Assembly (NCBI GenBank): GCA_034436375.1
Contig: DAOTVS010000285.1
Location: forward strand, 1-12,576
Length of the DNA: 12,576 nucleotides
Direction of reading: 5' to 3'
Source: DAOTVS01 sp034436375
Lineage (GTDB): Bacteria; Chloroflexota; Anaerolineae; SpSt-313
Shown here: piece after piece, positions 1 through 6,746 of the stretch
Position numbering within the stretch: the stretch's first letter is position 1
Layout: the number at the start of each line of letters is the position of its first letter
Translations under genes and position numbers: made by a program
The notes under the pieces: model-generated
Told to the model about the DNA's origin: nothing
The model's input: only the letters and a program-made list of their open reading frames with translations
Database searches by the model: none

Positions 1-43
1 CAGGACTGTAGGGGCAGGTCTGAGACCTGCCCCTACAGTCCTG
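1..43. repeat. 43-nt near-perfect palindrome at left edge
   Basis: Two 21-nt arms (1-21 and 23-43) are exact reverse complements around a single G at 22; the inner half-site reads CAGGTCT-G-AGACCTG. No T-tract follows on either strand, so it does not look like a simple intrinsic terminator. It may extend left of the window. It shares the AGACCTG/CAGGTCT heptamer with the palindrome at 6636-6668, which suggests one family of intergenic palindromes. Function is unknown; a RNA 3'-end stabiliser or a mobile REP-like unit is possible. Confidence 0.85.
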
Positions 44-319
44 CCCCTATCTATCCCTTCTGTGGGCGGATGCCTTCCGGGAACGGCTCCAGCATCATGG
101 GGTCTTCGGTCGTCATAGCGTACTCCCACCCGAGACTGAAGCCATCGGACTCAGAGCAGCAAAGCCCCTCCGGGGCTCGTGCGAGAGCATGACTCTTGCC
201 AAGCAGTGCTCTCATGCGAGCACGAAGGACTTTGCCTCTTTCAGCCCGGCACCTTTGTGCCCCAGGTGGACCTACTCGAGCACGGAACCGAGTTTACCGA
301 CAACATCCTTCAGGCGGGG
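44..319. other. Intergenic region with no convincing gene
   Basis: This stretch lies downstream of the S51 peptidase gene on the minus strand. The only coding candidates are tiny minus-strand frames ending at TAG 51-53: a 54-codon frame from ATG at 215, and a 21-codon frame from ATG at 116 preceded by GGGAG about 6 nt upstream (begins MTTEDPMMLEP). I do not recognise either product and do not call them as genes. The rest is dominated by nested inverted repeats, described separately at 159-293. Confidence 0.5.
159..293. other. Dense nested stem-loops, possible structured RNA
   Basis: Seen on the plus strand: GCAAA 159-163 pairs with TTTGC 231-235 and encloses two hairpins. One is GCCCC 164-168 with GGGGC 172-176. 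The other is a two-part stem: TCGTGC 177-182 with GCACGA 220-225, and GAGAGCA 183-189 with TGCTCTC 207-213, leaving a one-sided 6-nt bulge at 214-219. Then come GGCAC 248-252 with GTGCC 257-261, and ACTCG 274-278 with CGAGT 289-293. The bulged stem, a short hairpin, then AGGTGGACC faintly recalls a short T-box leader, but no gene follows on the plus strand. The strand is undecided, and it could be a decayed element. Confidence 0.35.
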
Positions 320-1054
320 CTATCTGCTGACTGTAACATCCTGGGCTGCCGCCAGCGGCAGGTCGGCCATGCGCACGACCCGGCCCCGTTGGTGGGCATA
401 GCGGTGCGCCGGCGCCCCGAGCGCCTCGCCCCTCCCATCCGGGTAGACGCACAGCCCCGCCCCGCTGGGGATGCCATAGCCGATCGTGCCCTCCGGCTCC
501 AGCCGCAGTAGAGCCTGGAGCTCCTCCCAGCCATCTCCTTCGCCATGGGTGTCACAGAGGATCGGGGCAAACCCCAGGCAGGGGAAAAGCTCCGCCGTGG
601 TATCGTCGTGCGGGTCCCGCCAGCGCACCCACTGCCGCGCCAGCATAATGCTCCCGGCCGAGATGCCGAAGAAGGGCTTGCCGGCCGCATAGAGCCCGCG
701 CAGGAAGGGGATGATCCCGCGTTCCTCCAGGACCTCCATGCCAGCCTCCACATCGCCGCCGCTGATATAAATGATATCGGCTGCTTCCAAGATGGCCCGA
801 GCCTTGTCGAGACGCGTGCGCTTGCCGGCCAGGGGGGCCAGGTTCACCTGCCCGGCGCCGCTCCGCCGCAGGATGGGCGCCATCATCTGGTAGAACGCCC
901 AGTTATCGTTGCTGGCCGCGCCGATATAGGCGACTGTGGGCTGTGCGATGCCCGCAGTCGCCAGGGCGCGCGCCAGCAGGGGGTCGGCGCCCCGCTGCCG
1001 CACGCCGGGGCTGCCCGCCAGCAGGTAGATCGGCTTATAGGCGAGTCCGTTCAT
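320..1054 (-). CDS. Peptidase S51 family protein (cyanophycinase / dipeptidase E-like)
   Basis: A 244-aa protein with the class I glutamine-amidotransferase-like fold of family S51, serine peptidases that release Asp-containing dipeptides or degrade cyanophycin. Visible motifs are the strand-plus-glycine turn YISGGD (residues 96-101), the nucleophile elbow GISAGS (130-135, Ser132 the likely nucleophile) and CDTHGEGDGW (168-176), whose His170 is the likely catalytic histidine. The length matches dipeptidase E-like members and is shorter than many cyanophycinases. No signal peptide is seen, so it is probably cytoplasmic. Its ATG overlaps the TGA of the upstream ligase gene in an ATGA (1051-1054), with GGAGGG just upstream, so it is probably translationally coupled as the last gene of the cassette. 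The family is clear; the substrate is not. Confidence 0.85.
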   Translation of the reverse strand: MNGLAYKPIYLLAGSPGVRQRGADPLLARALATAGIAQPTVAYIGAASNDNWAFYQMMAPILRRSGAGQVNLAPLAGKRTRLDKARAILEAADIIYISGGDVEAGMEVLEERGIIPFLRGLYAAGKPFFGISAGSIMLARQWVRWRDPHDDTTAELFPCLGFAPILCDTHGEGDGWEELQALLRLEPEGTIGYGIPSGAGLCVYPDGRGEALGAPAHRYAHQRGRVVRMADLPLAAAQDVTVSR

Positions 1055-2418
1055 GTATGGCCCTCCTCAAGGGCAGCTGGAGCATAATCACTTTCGAGCA
1101 GCGCGTCAACAGGAATGGGCCAGGCGGCCCGGGTCCGGCGGTACTTGCCGGGCGGGGCGGGGGCAATCGCGGGGACCGGCCAAGCCGTGATGGCAGCCTG
1201 AGGCCCATACACCCCCTGCAGCGCCGTGCGGATTGCACCCGCTACCGGCTCTGCAGGGCCATCGGGCACAAAGTGCACCTGGTAGGCCGCCGGGCCCGTT
1301 TGCACGAGCTGGTATTCCGCCAGGCCAGCCGCGTTGCTCAGGGCGCGGTCTACCCTGGCCTGCGTCACAGCCCGGCCTTCCGGCGTCAGAGTGAGGTTGG
1401 CCGCGCGGCCCTCAATCGAGGCCAGAGTAAGCCCCTCCCTGCGGCCACAGGGGCAGGAAGTGGGCGCCAACCGCACGAGATCGGCGATATCGAAGCGCAG
1501 CAGCGACCGCCAGGGGTTGCCGAAAGTGGTCACGAGAATGGCCCCAATATCCGGCCCGCCGTGCTCTCGCTCCAGGGGCAGGAAATCGACATGGCAAGAG
1601 GCTGTCACCTGGTGCAGCCGCCCGGCCTCGCACTCCATAAAGACATAGCCAGCCTCGGTGGACCCGTAGGAGCTGGCAATGGGGCAGGCAAATGCGCGGC
1701 GGATCTGCCGGTAGTGCAGGAGAGAGGGGTTCTCGTAGGTCAGCGTGATGAGCTCCGGCGTGTGCACACGCAGATTGCTGGCAACGATGTGGCGCGCGAG
1801 CCGGGCCAGGAACGAGGGGTTTGCCTCCAGGATGCTGGGTGCAAAGTCGTTGAGCTCCGCGACCATGCGGTCCATGAGGGCACCCGTCCAGGTGCTGGGG
1901 TCGGAGCGCTCGCTCAGGAAGAGAAAGCGGTCCAGGCGGCGCTGCTCCACAGGCAGGTAGCCCTCTTCACATGGGAGCCCGGCACAGTAGGGGCTGGTGA
2001 GGATGGCCTCGCGCTGCATGCCATTGGCTGCTCGTTGCGCGTGGGCATTCAACTGCCAGGAGGCCGCTTCCGAGGCATTCCACCACGCTTGGTGCCAGAT
2101 GTTCATGACCTGGTCGCTGGTCGTGCCGCTGGTAGCCACCAACTGGATCTCGCCCGTGCGCAGGGCGGCGGCCACATCTCGCCCATGGGGGGCAAAGCCC
2201 TGCGGCCCATGGGCGCGCAGATCGGCCTTGGTCAGCGCCGGCAGGGCGGCCAGGCGGGAAAAGACAGGGTATTCAGGCCCCGGGTCGCATTTGAGCCAGG
2301 CGCCGTAGGCCGGCGTGCAGTAAAGCGCCTCCTCCAGTGCCTGCTGGCAGCGCTCAGCATACCCTGGCGCATAGTGCAGACCGAGGGCGAAAGAACACTT
2401 ACTTCTCTGGTGGGTCAT
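1051..2418 (-). CDS. PaaK-like adenylate-forming enzyme (phenylacetate-CoA ligase family)
   Basis: A 455-aa member of the ANL adenylating superfamily, closest in style to PaaK. It should activate a carboxylic acid as acyl-AMP, then usually as the CoA thioester. Motifs in order: phosphate loop TSGTTS (96-101), adenine-binding YGSTEAG (251-257), RFDIADLV (308-315, carrying the ATP-ribose-binding Asp), the CPCGR cysteine pair (322-326) typical of PaaK-type proteins, and IEGRAAN (335-341) at the start of the mobile C-terminal domain. The acyl substrate cannot be read from the sequence. The neighbours (methyltransferase 28 nt upstream, S51 peptidase overlapping by 4 nt downstream) argue for a dedicated pathway rather than phenylacetate catabolism, since no other paa gene is present. 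The start is the first ATG after the upstream stop; its ribosome-binding site is weak. Confidence 0.85.
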   Translation of the reverse strand: MTHQRSKCSFALGLHYAPGYAERCQQALEEALYCTPAYGAWLKCDPGPEYPVFSRLAALPALTKADLRAHGPQGFAPHGRDVAAALRTGEIQLVATSGTTSDQVMNIWHQAWWNASEAASWQLNAHAQRAANGMQREAILTSPYCAGLPCEEGYLPVEQRRLDRFLFLSERSDPSTWTGALMDRMVAELNDFAPSILEANPSFLARLARHIVASNLRVHTPELITLTYENPSLLHYRQIRRAFACPIASSYGSTEAGYVFMECEAGRLHQVTASCHVDFLPLEREHGGPDIGAILVTTFGNPWRSLLRFDIADLVRLAPTSCPCGRREGLTLASIEGRAANLTLTPEGRAVTQARVDRALSNAAGLAEYQLVQTGPAAYQVHFVPDGPAEPVAGAIRTALQGVYGPQAAITAWPVPAIAPAPPGKYRRTRAAWPIPVDALLESDYAPAALEEGHT

Positions 2419-2446
2419 GGCGTTCTCTCGTGGCGGGGTGTATGGC

Positions 2447-3190
2447 TCATTTCTGGGTGACTTCCAGCCCCTGGTCGTCGATAACGATATTCACACTCTC
2501 GCGGAACCTGGCCGGGTCGCGCATGGTGGCGAGATAGTCGGGCAGGTCGGCGGCGCAGTTGACCGAGTTGTGCGCCAGGATGATCGAGCCCGGGTGCAGG
2601 CAGTGCTGGGCAGCTTCGACAAGTTCCAGGTAGATGGATTTGCCCTGGCCCTTTTGGCCATCGGCATCAAGGTAGAGCAGATCGATGGGATCCTGGCATT
2701 GCTCGAGCCAGGGGATGCCGTCGGCGGCGATCACCTCGGCCCGGCCCTCCGGATCGATCTGCGCCACGTTGCGCGCAGCGCGGGCCGCCTCTTCGGGCCG
2801 GATCTCGATGCCGACGAGCCGCCGGGGCGTGTAACAGGCGCCTGGCCCGACCCCTGCGCCCGCGTTGGAGATGAAGGTGTTGCCACAAAAGATGCCTACG
2901 GCCACCAGCACCTGCGGCCGGGTGATGGCGCTGATGGCATAGAGCAGTCGCTGCAAACGCGGAGTGATGGCCGTCCAGGGGATATCGAAACGGTCGCGCA
3001 CGGCGGCGCGGTGCGCCAGGAAGCGCTCCTGATCATAGCGCTTGTGGGGCAGGATGCCAGCATCGACCAGGGCCTGCAGGGCGCCATCGACAATGGCAAC
3101 CTCGCGCTCCAGGGGCTCCAGCTCGCGGTGCGGCTGGTCCCACTGCATCACATACTGCTGCCAGCCGGGGGTTTCATAGGTGTGGGCCAT
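2447..3190 (-). CDS. Class I SAM-dependent methyltransferase
   Basis: A 247-aa protein with a Rossmann-type methyltransferase core in its middle and C-terminal part. Motif I is atypical, VAVGIFCGNTF (97-107), with Gly-Ile-Phe-Cys-Gly in place of the usual GxGxG. It is followed by GIEI (127-130), whose Glu129 should bind the SAM ribose, then AADGIP (155-160) and DLLYLDADG (170-178), the motif seen in O-methyltransferase-like enzymes. HN at 207-208 follows the next strand. The first 90 residues are helical with no recognised domain. It is translated from an AGGAG box that overlaps the TAA stop of the acetyltransferase gene 9 nt upstream, so the two are cotranscribed. Substrate unknown; a small-molecule O-methyltransferase is likeliest. 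Confidence 0.75.
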   Translation of the reverse strand: MAHTYETPGWQQYVMQWDQPHRELEPLEREVAIVDGALQALVDAGILPHKRYDQERFLAHRAAVRDRFDIPWTAITPRLQRLLYAISAITRPQVLVAVGIFCGNTFISNAGAGVGPGACYTPRRLVGIEIRPEEAARAARNVAQIDPEGRAEVIAADGIPWLEQCQDPIDLLYLDADGQKGQGKSIYLELVEAAQHCLHPGSIILAHNSVNCAADLPDYLATMRDPARFRESVNIVIDDQGLEVTQK

Positions 3191-3199
3191 AGTTGCTCC

Positions 3200-4045
3200 T
3201 TACTGGAAGAGGTACTCTTCATAATCACAGAGCGGCCGGTAGCCAATCTGCTGGTAGATATGATTCGAAGTCGGGTTCGACAGGTCAGTAAAGAGGCAGC
3301 AGTACTGCCAGCCCTCATCCAGCAGGCGCTGGCTCAGGGCGGCCACACAAGAGGTGGCATAGCCGCGCCCACGGAACTCACTGGGGGTATAGACCGGGCC
3401 GATGGCGATGCCGTGGGGCAGGCGCCGCGAGCGGGCAGCCAGGGAAACGATCTGCCCATCCTCCCACAGGTACGCGTCCTGGTCGCTGACCATCCGTTGG
3501 GCGAGCTGGGTCTTGTCAGTCGAGTTGGCCATGCGCGCGTCGATCACAAACTGCTCCAGCCAGCGCTTCAACAGCGGCAGGTCAGCCTCGCCAGCGGTGC
3601 GCATCCATCCCGGCGCACTGCGTACAGGCAGCACCCGGCGCAGCTCATAGACGCGCTCGCGCATCCCCACGTGAACGCTCTGGCCCGTCAGTACATGCCA
3701 CGCTTCGGCAAAACTATGCGCGGCGGGCAATTGGCCCAGCACCCCAGGCACGGACCAATGGTGCCGCTCCAGGTTCTGCGCGATCAGGCCCAGGGCGGCC
3801 TCGCAGGAAGGCCGGGCGCCATAGACGAGCAAGTTGTGCGGAGGGGTCATGGTGGCGGCGGCCACCAGCCCCTCTTCATCGCTGACGGTGGCCAGATAAA
3901 CGGGGTCACTGCCGTAAGAGGCAGGGTTGCCCGCCAGCCGCAGGACGATGCCCAACATCAGGTTGTTGGCTGCCTCCTCGCGTTCCAGGTAGGGCTGCGT
4001 CAGGCGCAAAAAGGCGACGGCAGCGTCATAGGTCGTGAGTTGCAT
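3200..4045 (-). CDS. GNAT family N-acetyltransferase (two-domain type)
   Basis: A 281-aa protein. The C-terminal half is a GNAT fold: strand GIAIGPVYTP (212-221), acetyl-CoA pyrophosphate loop FRGRGYA (224-230, the R/QxxGxG/A motif A), then helix, strand LFTDLSNPTS (251-260) and IYQQIGYRP (263-271), the usual motif B ending. The N-terminal half (about 1-145) resembles the degenerate first GNAT-like domain found in larger predicted acetyltransferases and lacks motif A. No signal peptide or membrane segment is seen. It heads the tight cassette, with the methyltransferase gene starting 9 nt after its stop. AGAGG lies about 10 nt before the ATG. The acceptor substrate is unknown. Confidence 0.82.
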   Translation of the reverse strand: MQLTTYDAAVAFLRLTQPYLEREEAANNLMLGIVLRLAGNPASYGSDPVYLATVSDEEGLVAAATMTPPHNLLVYGARPSCEAALGLIAQNLERHHWSVPGVLGQLPAAHSFAEAWHVLTGQSVHVGMRERVYELRRVLPVRSAPGWMRTAGEADLPLLKRWLEQFVIDARMANSTDKTQLAQRMVSDQDAYLWEDGQIVSLAARSRRLPHGIAIGPVYTPSEFRGRGYATSCVAALSQRLLDEGWQYCCLFTDLSNPTSNHIYQQIGYRPLCDYEEYLFQ

Positions 4046-4060
4046 GGGAAGATACCTCTC

Positions 4061-4089
4061 ATCTTAGCATGGTGCAGGCTGCTTGTCGT
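4061..4089 (-). promoter_or_regulatory. Possible promoter for the acetyltransferase-led cassette
   Basis: On the minus strand ACGACA (4084-4089) and TAAGAT (4061-4066) are spaced by 17 nt, and the -10 is preceded by TGC (extended -10). The predicted start would fall about 9 nt before the ATG and exclude the ribosome-binding site, so this is weak. The 147-nt gap after the phosphotransferase gene does leave room for a promoter. Confidence 0.25.
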
Positions 4090-4192
4090 CATCTTGATTT
4101 GTAGTGGGCGCCTCGCTCCAGGCCCACCCGACAGTTGCGAAGAGGACCCGGCTTGCCCCACAGATCGAAGCGCTCAAGCGCCCAAATATACT

Positions 4193-5257
4193 CTACGTGA
4201 GCAGTTCCGCACATTCGAGATCGCGGAACGCGACCAGACATTTGCGCAGTATGGGCCACCACACTTCCGGCGATACGCCGACCGTGTGCAGGCGGATGGG
4301 GTCGAACATGTAGTGCAGCACGGCGGCACGGTAGTCGAGCCAGAAAGCCTCCCACGGATAGCCGGCGACGCCGTGCTCCCCCAGGGCGACATGATAGCGC
4401 TGCAGGAAGGGCAGGGCGCGCTCCTTTTCCGCGTACCAGTGGCAGGTGACCATGTAGGCCAGATCAGTGGCGCCGGTGCCCACGCAGTAGCCCTGCCAAT
4501 CTACCAGGTAGATGGGGTGGCGAGCCGGGTCGTGCGGGTAGAGCAGGTTACCGGGGTGGCAGTCGCCATGGATCAGCGTGAGGCCTCGCCCGGTGGCTAC
4601 CCGCTCTTGCCAATAGTGCGGCCACTGGCCGGGCATGGCGGCGAGCAGGTGCTCGTAGAGTTCCCGCTCCTCTGCCGTCAGCCGGTCGCCCATGAAATCG
4701 GCCCAACTGCGGTAGCTCTCCTGCCACCAGCCGATCAGCTCCCGGTAGTTACCCTCGCTCTCATGATAGTCGCGCAGGCGGGCGATCCCCTTTCCCAGGC
4801 GCGGATGCTCCCAAAAGGCGGCATGCAGGCGGGCCAGGCAGGCGGCGACCTCCTCGCCCTGCGCCTGCAGGGGCGGCAGCGGCCAGGGGGCAACCAGGCC
4901 GTGTGTCTGCGCCAGGTCCAGTAGCAGGAAATGCGAGCGGTCGCTCTGAGGCGCATAGACGGCCTCGTAGCAGGGCGGCACGGGCAAGGCAACCCCCATT
5001 TCGGCGACCCAATGATAAAAGGCGGCCTCACCCGCACCCCCGCCCCCGATTTTAAGAAAAAGCCGCGTGGGTGCATCGCCGGGCGCCTCGGGTGAGTAGG
5101 TCACTTGCAGATGATAGATGCTGGACCAGGGGGTTTCCCCCCGCTCCGCTACTACGACCTGCTCCGCGCGGCCTCGGCTCAACGCACCGCTGCGGTGCAG
5201 GGCCTCCGTCAGGCGCTCCGGGGTCAGATCGTCCACACTGCCCAGCGGCTCAGGCAT
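4193..5257 (-). CDS. Phosphotransferase of the APH / choline kinase-like superfamily
   Basis: A 354-aa protein of the protein-kinase-like aminoglycoside phosphotransferase superfamily, in the style of the DUF1679/ecdysteroid-kinase-like branch. Motifs: RLFLKI (65-70, Lys69 the likely ATP-binding lysine), the Brenner motif LIHGDCHPGN (228-237, with Asp232 the catalytic base and Asn237 a metal ligand) and IYLVDWQG (249-256, Asp253 the second metal ligand in the place of DFG). The length is normal for the family. GAAAGGGG lies about 6 nt before the ATG. It should phosphorylate a hydroxyl group on a small molecule; the substrate is unknown, and antibiotic resistance should not be assumed. It lies 78 nt downstream of the HIT gene and 147 nt upstream of the acetyltransferase, so operon membership is uncertain. 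Confidence 0.82.
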   Translation of the reverse strand: MPEPLGSVDDLTPERLTEALHRSGALSRGRAEQVVVAERGETPWSSIYHLQVTYSPEAPGDAPTRLFLKIGGGGAGEAAFYHWVAEMGVALPVPPCYEAVYAPQSDRSHFLLLDLAQTHGLVAPWPLPPLQAQGEEVAACLARLHAAFWEHPRLGKGIARLRDYHESEGNYRELIGWWQESYRSWADFMGDRLTAEERELYEHLLAAMPGQWPHYWQERVATGRGLTLIHGDCHPGNLLYPHDPARHPIYLVDWQGYCVGTGATDLAYMVTCHWYAEKERALPFLQRYHVALGEHGVAGYPWEAFWLDYRAAVLHYMFDPIRLHTVGVSPEVWWPILRKCLVAFRDLECAELLT

Positions 5258-5335
5258 GCCCGCCCCCTTTCTTGTTGGCGCTTGGCCGTAACCTTGCGCG
5301 TCCCTCTAACACATGGCGCCCGCCCACGCGAGTCT

Positions 5336-5767
5336 TTATCTGCGCTGCAGTGCCTCTTTGATACGGCCGGCGGTCTCATCCAGTTCCACACGCGAGGGAT
5401 GCTGGCCGTAGGTAGGTGGAAAGCGCAGGCCAAAGCCGTCGCCCCGGAAGCGGGGGATGACGTGCAGGTGCACGTGGAAGATCTCCTGCCCCGCCGCGAC
5501 GCCATCGGCCAGGAAAAGGTTTACCCCCTCGCAGGGCAGGCCGCTCCGGCGCAGGGCGGCGGCCAACCGCTGCCCCACGCGGAAGATCTGCGCCCCATCT
5601 TCCGGGTCCAGCTCGGAAAGGTCCGCTGCATGGCGGTTGGGGATGACGAGCAGGTGCCCCGCCGTCACCGGCTGGATATCCATGAACGCAGCGCAGCGCT
5701 CATCGCGGTAGACAAAGCTCACCGGCGCCCCGCCGGCCAGGATGCGGCAAAAGATGCAGTCAGACAC
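5336..5767 (-). CDS. HIT family hydrolase (histidine triad nucleotide-binding protein)
   Basis: A 143-aa protein from the GTG at 5767. The histidine triad is HVHLHV (98-103). Near the N terminus are the zinc-binding pair CIFC (4-7) and NRH (44-46), as in HINT/FHIT-type enzymes, which hydrolyse nucleotide phosphoramidates or dinucleoside polyphosphates. The longer frame extending to 5989 is rejected, because it runs through repeat element copy 1. The GTG is preceded by AGGAGGG at 7-nt spacing and gives the usual MSDCIFCRI-type start. A small hairpin (GACGCG 5782-5787 with CGCGTC 5794-5799) lies just before the ribosome-binding site and could modulate its access. The protein is probably cytoplasmic; the substrate is unknown. 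Confidence 0.88.
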   Translation of the reverse strand: MSDCIFCRILAGGAPVSFVYRDERCAAFMDIQPVTAGHLLVIPNRHAADLSELDPEDGAQIFRVGQRLAAALRRSGLPCEGVNLFLADGVAAGQEIFHVHLHVIPRFRGDGFGLRFPPTYGQHPSRVELDETAGRIKEALQRR

Positions 5768-5802
5768 GGATGGTCCCTCCTGACGCGAAAATACGCGTCG
5801 AC

Positions 5803-5989
5803 GCCCTTCCGGGCGATTGCCGGCTGGTCCGCTCCGCCCAAGCCCGGCCCTGATCCGCAAGGGGTGTGGTGGGTTAGCGCCGCATGTGGCGGCGCTAACC
5901 CACCACACCCTACAAAAGGCCTGTTCCGGCCGCATGCGGAACATGATGCCCGGAAACCGAAGGGCGTTTTCATCGTGCGTTGTGCCCAA
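5803..5989. repeat. Palindrome-swapping repeat element, copy 1
   Basis: A non-coding repeat matched by copy 2 at 9855-10042 in the same orientation. Conserved left flank 5803-5861 starts GCCCTTCCGGGC; conserved right flank 5911-5989 includes AGGCCTGTTCCGGCCGC and GAAGGGCGTTTTCATCGTG. Between them is a perfect 22-bp stem (5862-5883 with 5889-5910, loop ATGTG). The inner stem sequence TTAGCGCCGC differs from copy 2. The outer ends are imperfect inverted repeats of each other (left GCCCTTCCGGGC; right, reverse-complemented, GCCCTTCGGTTTCCGGGC). The right end reaches into the last codons of the P-loop kinase gene. Confidence 0.9.
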
Positions 5990-6614
5990 CGCTGTGTGTG
6001 CGGATCCACGCCGCGACCTGCCCCGCTGTCTCGCTCACAGGCTGACCGGTCGTGTCGAGCAGTTCGACGGGAGGCTCGCCGCGTATGGCCTCGGTCACGA
6101 ACCAACGGTTAAAATCGAGCTGCGCCGCCAGAAAGGCCGGGTCAGCGCTCTTGCGCCATTGCGGCCGCGCCTGCAGACGGGCGGTGATCGCCTCGTCGCT
6201 TGCGGTCAGGGCCAGATAGCGCACTTGAGAGAAATAGCGCCGTTCCACGCGGGGCTCGATGTTCCCCGGCACGCCCAATCCCGCGCCAAAGAGGACGACC
6301 GGCCGGCCGGATTGGCAGAGATTCTTGGCCATGCGCAGCCAAGTCTCAAAGTAGCGGCGATAACCCTCCTCCGGTTGGTCAAATTCGGGGCGCCAGAGGA
6401 TGTCCGAGTCCAGGAGCACCGCTTCCGCCACACGGCCCGTCAGCGCCTGCAGCACGGTCGATTTCCCGGCGCCGCTGGCCCCGCCCACGATGAGGAGCGG
6501 CAGCTGGCGGAAGGCATGCCGGTAGCCGCAGACGGGGCAGATGGCATAGGGCCCGCTGGGATCAATCTCCTTGTCGGCACGGTATTCGCCGCAACGATAG
6601 CAGACGTTGAACAT
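5970..6614 (-). CDS. P-loop NTPase / nucleoside kinase-like protein with N-terminal zinc ribbon
   Basis: A 214-aa protein. The N terminus carries a zinc ribbon, CYRC (5-8) with CPVC (26-29). Next is a Walker A loop GGASGAGKST (44-53) and LLDSDILW (67-74), the second acidic motif typical of small-molecule kinases and adenylate-kinase-like P-loop proteins; RPVVLFGAG (104-112) forms the next strand. It probably phosphorylates a small molecule; the substrate is unknown. The ATG at 6614 is preferred over an upstream in-frame start at 6731, which would place the promoter and a palindrome inside the protein; GAGGATGAGA lies upstream. The last five codons and the stop lie in sequence shared with the repeat element, so the C terminus may have been remodelled by its insertion. 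Confidence 0.8.
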   Translation of the reverse strand: MFNVCYRCGEYRADKEIDPSGPYAICPVCGYRHAFRQLPLLIVGGASGAGKSTVLQALTGRVAEAVLLDSDILWRPEFDQPEEGYRRYFETWLRMAKNLCQSGRPVVLFGAGLGVPGNIEPRVERRYFSQVRYLALTASDEAITARLQARPQWRKSADPAFLAAQLDFNRWFVTEAIRGEPPVELLDTTGQPVSETAGQVAAWIRTHSVGHNAR

Positions 6615-6635
6615 GGGCGTCTCATCCTCAATAGA

Positions 6636-6668
6636 AGACCTGATGGGTCTATGAAACCCATCAGGTCT
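6636..6668. repeat. 13-bp-arm palindrome in the kinase leader
   Basis: AGACCTGATGGGT (6636-6648) and ACCCATCAGGTCT (6656-6668) are exact reverse complements around a 7-nt loop. It lies between the predicted promoter (6703-6731) and the kinase start codon at 6614, so it would form a stem-loop in the mRNA leader about 20 nt before the start codon. The ends carry the same AGACCTG/CAGGTCT heptamer as the palindrome at 1-43. No T-tract follows on the minus strand strong enough for termination. Confidence 0.85.
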
Positions 6669-6702
6669 GCCCAGCCGGTGAGCACAAGCGCATGATGTGT
6701 AC

Positions 6703-6731
6703 ACTATAGCGCAGGTGAAGCAATGAATCAA
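6703..6731 (-). promoter_or_regulatory. Sigma70-type promoter for the zinc-ribbon kinase
   Basis: On the minus strand TTGATT (6726-6731) and TATAGT (6703-6708) are separated by 17 nt. The predicted start is near 6696, giving a leader of about 80 nt that contains the palindrome at 6636-6668. It lies just past the stop of the DUF421 gene, so the kinase appears to be transcribed independently of it. Confidence 0.6.
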
Positions 6732-6746
6732 ACGCCGGGGAAAAAC

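Noticed and set aside
51..215. 54-codon minus-strand frame (or 21 codons from 116)
   Set aside because: No recognisable family. It overlaps the stem-loops at 159-215; only the shorter start has a ribosome-binding site. Kept as a remark, not as a gene.
943..2460. 505-codon plus-strand open frame
   Set aside because: Antisense shadow of the PaaK-like ligase, whose ANL motifs are unmistakable.
2417..4924. 835-codon plus-strand open frame
   Set aside because: It lies antisense to the methyltransferase, acetyltransferase and phosphotransferase genes, all with clear family motifs. It shows no recognisable domain; it results from high GC at codon position three.
5768..5989. N-terminal extension of the HIT protein through repeat copy 1
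   Set aside because: The extension is a translation of the repeat (a similar peptide appears from copy 2), and a strong AGGAGGG-GTG start exists at 5767.
6615..6731. Longer N terminus for the zinc-ribbon kinase
   Set aside because: It would cover a good promoter and a 13-bp-arm palindrome; the zinc ribbon begins naturally at the ATG at 6614.
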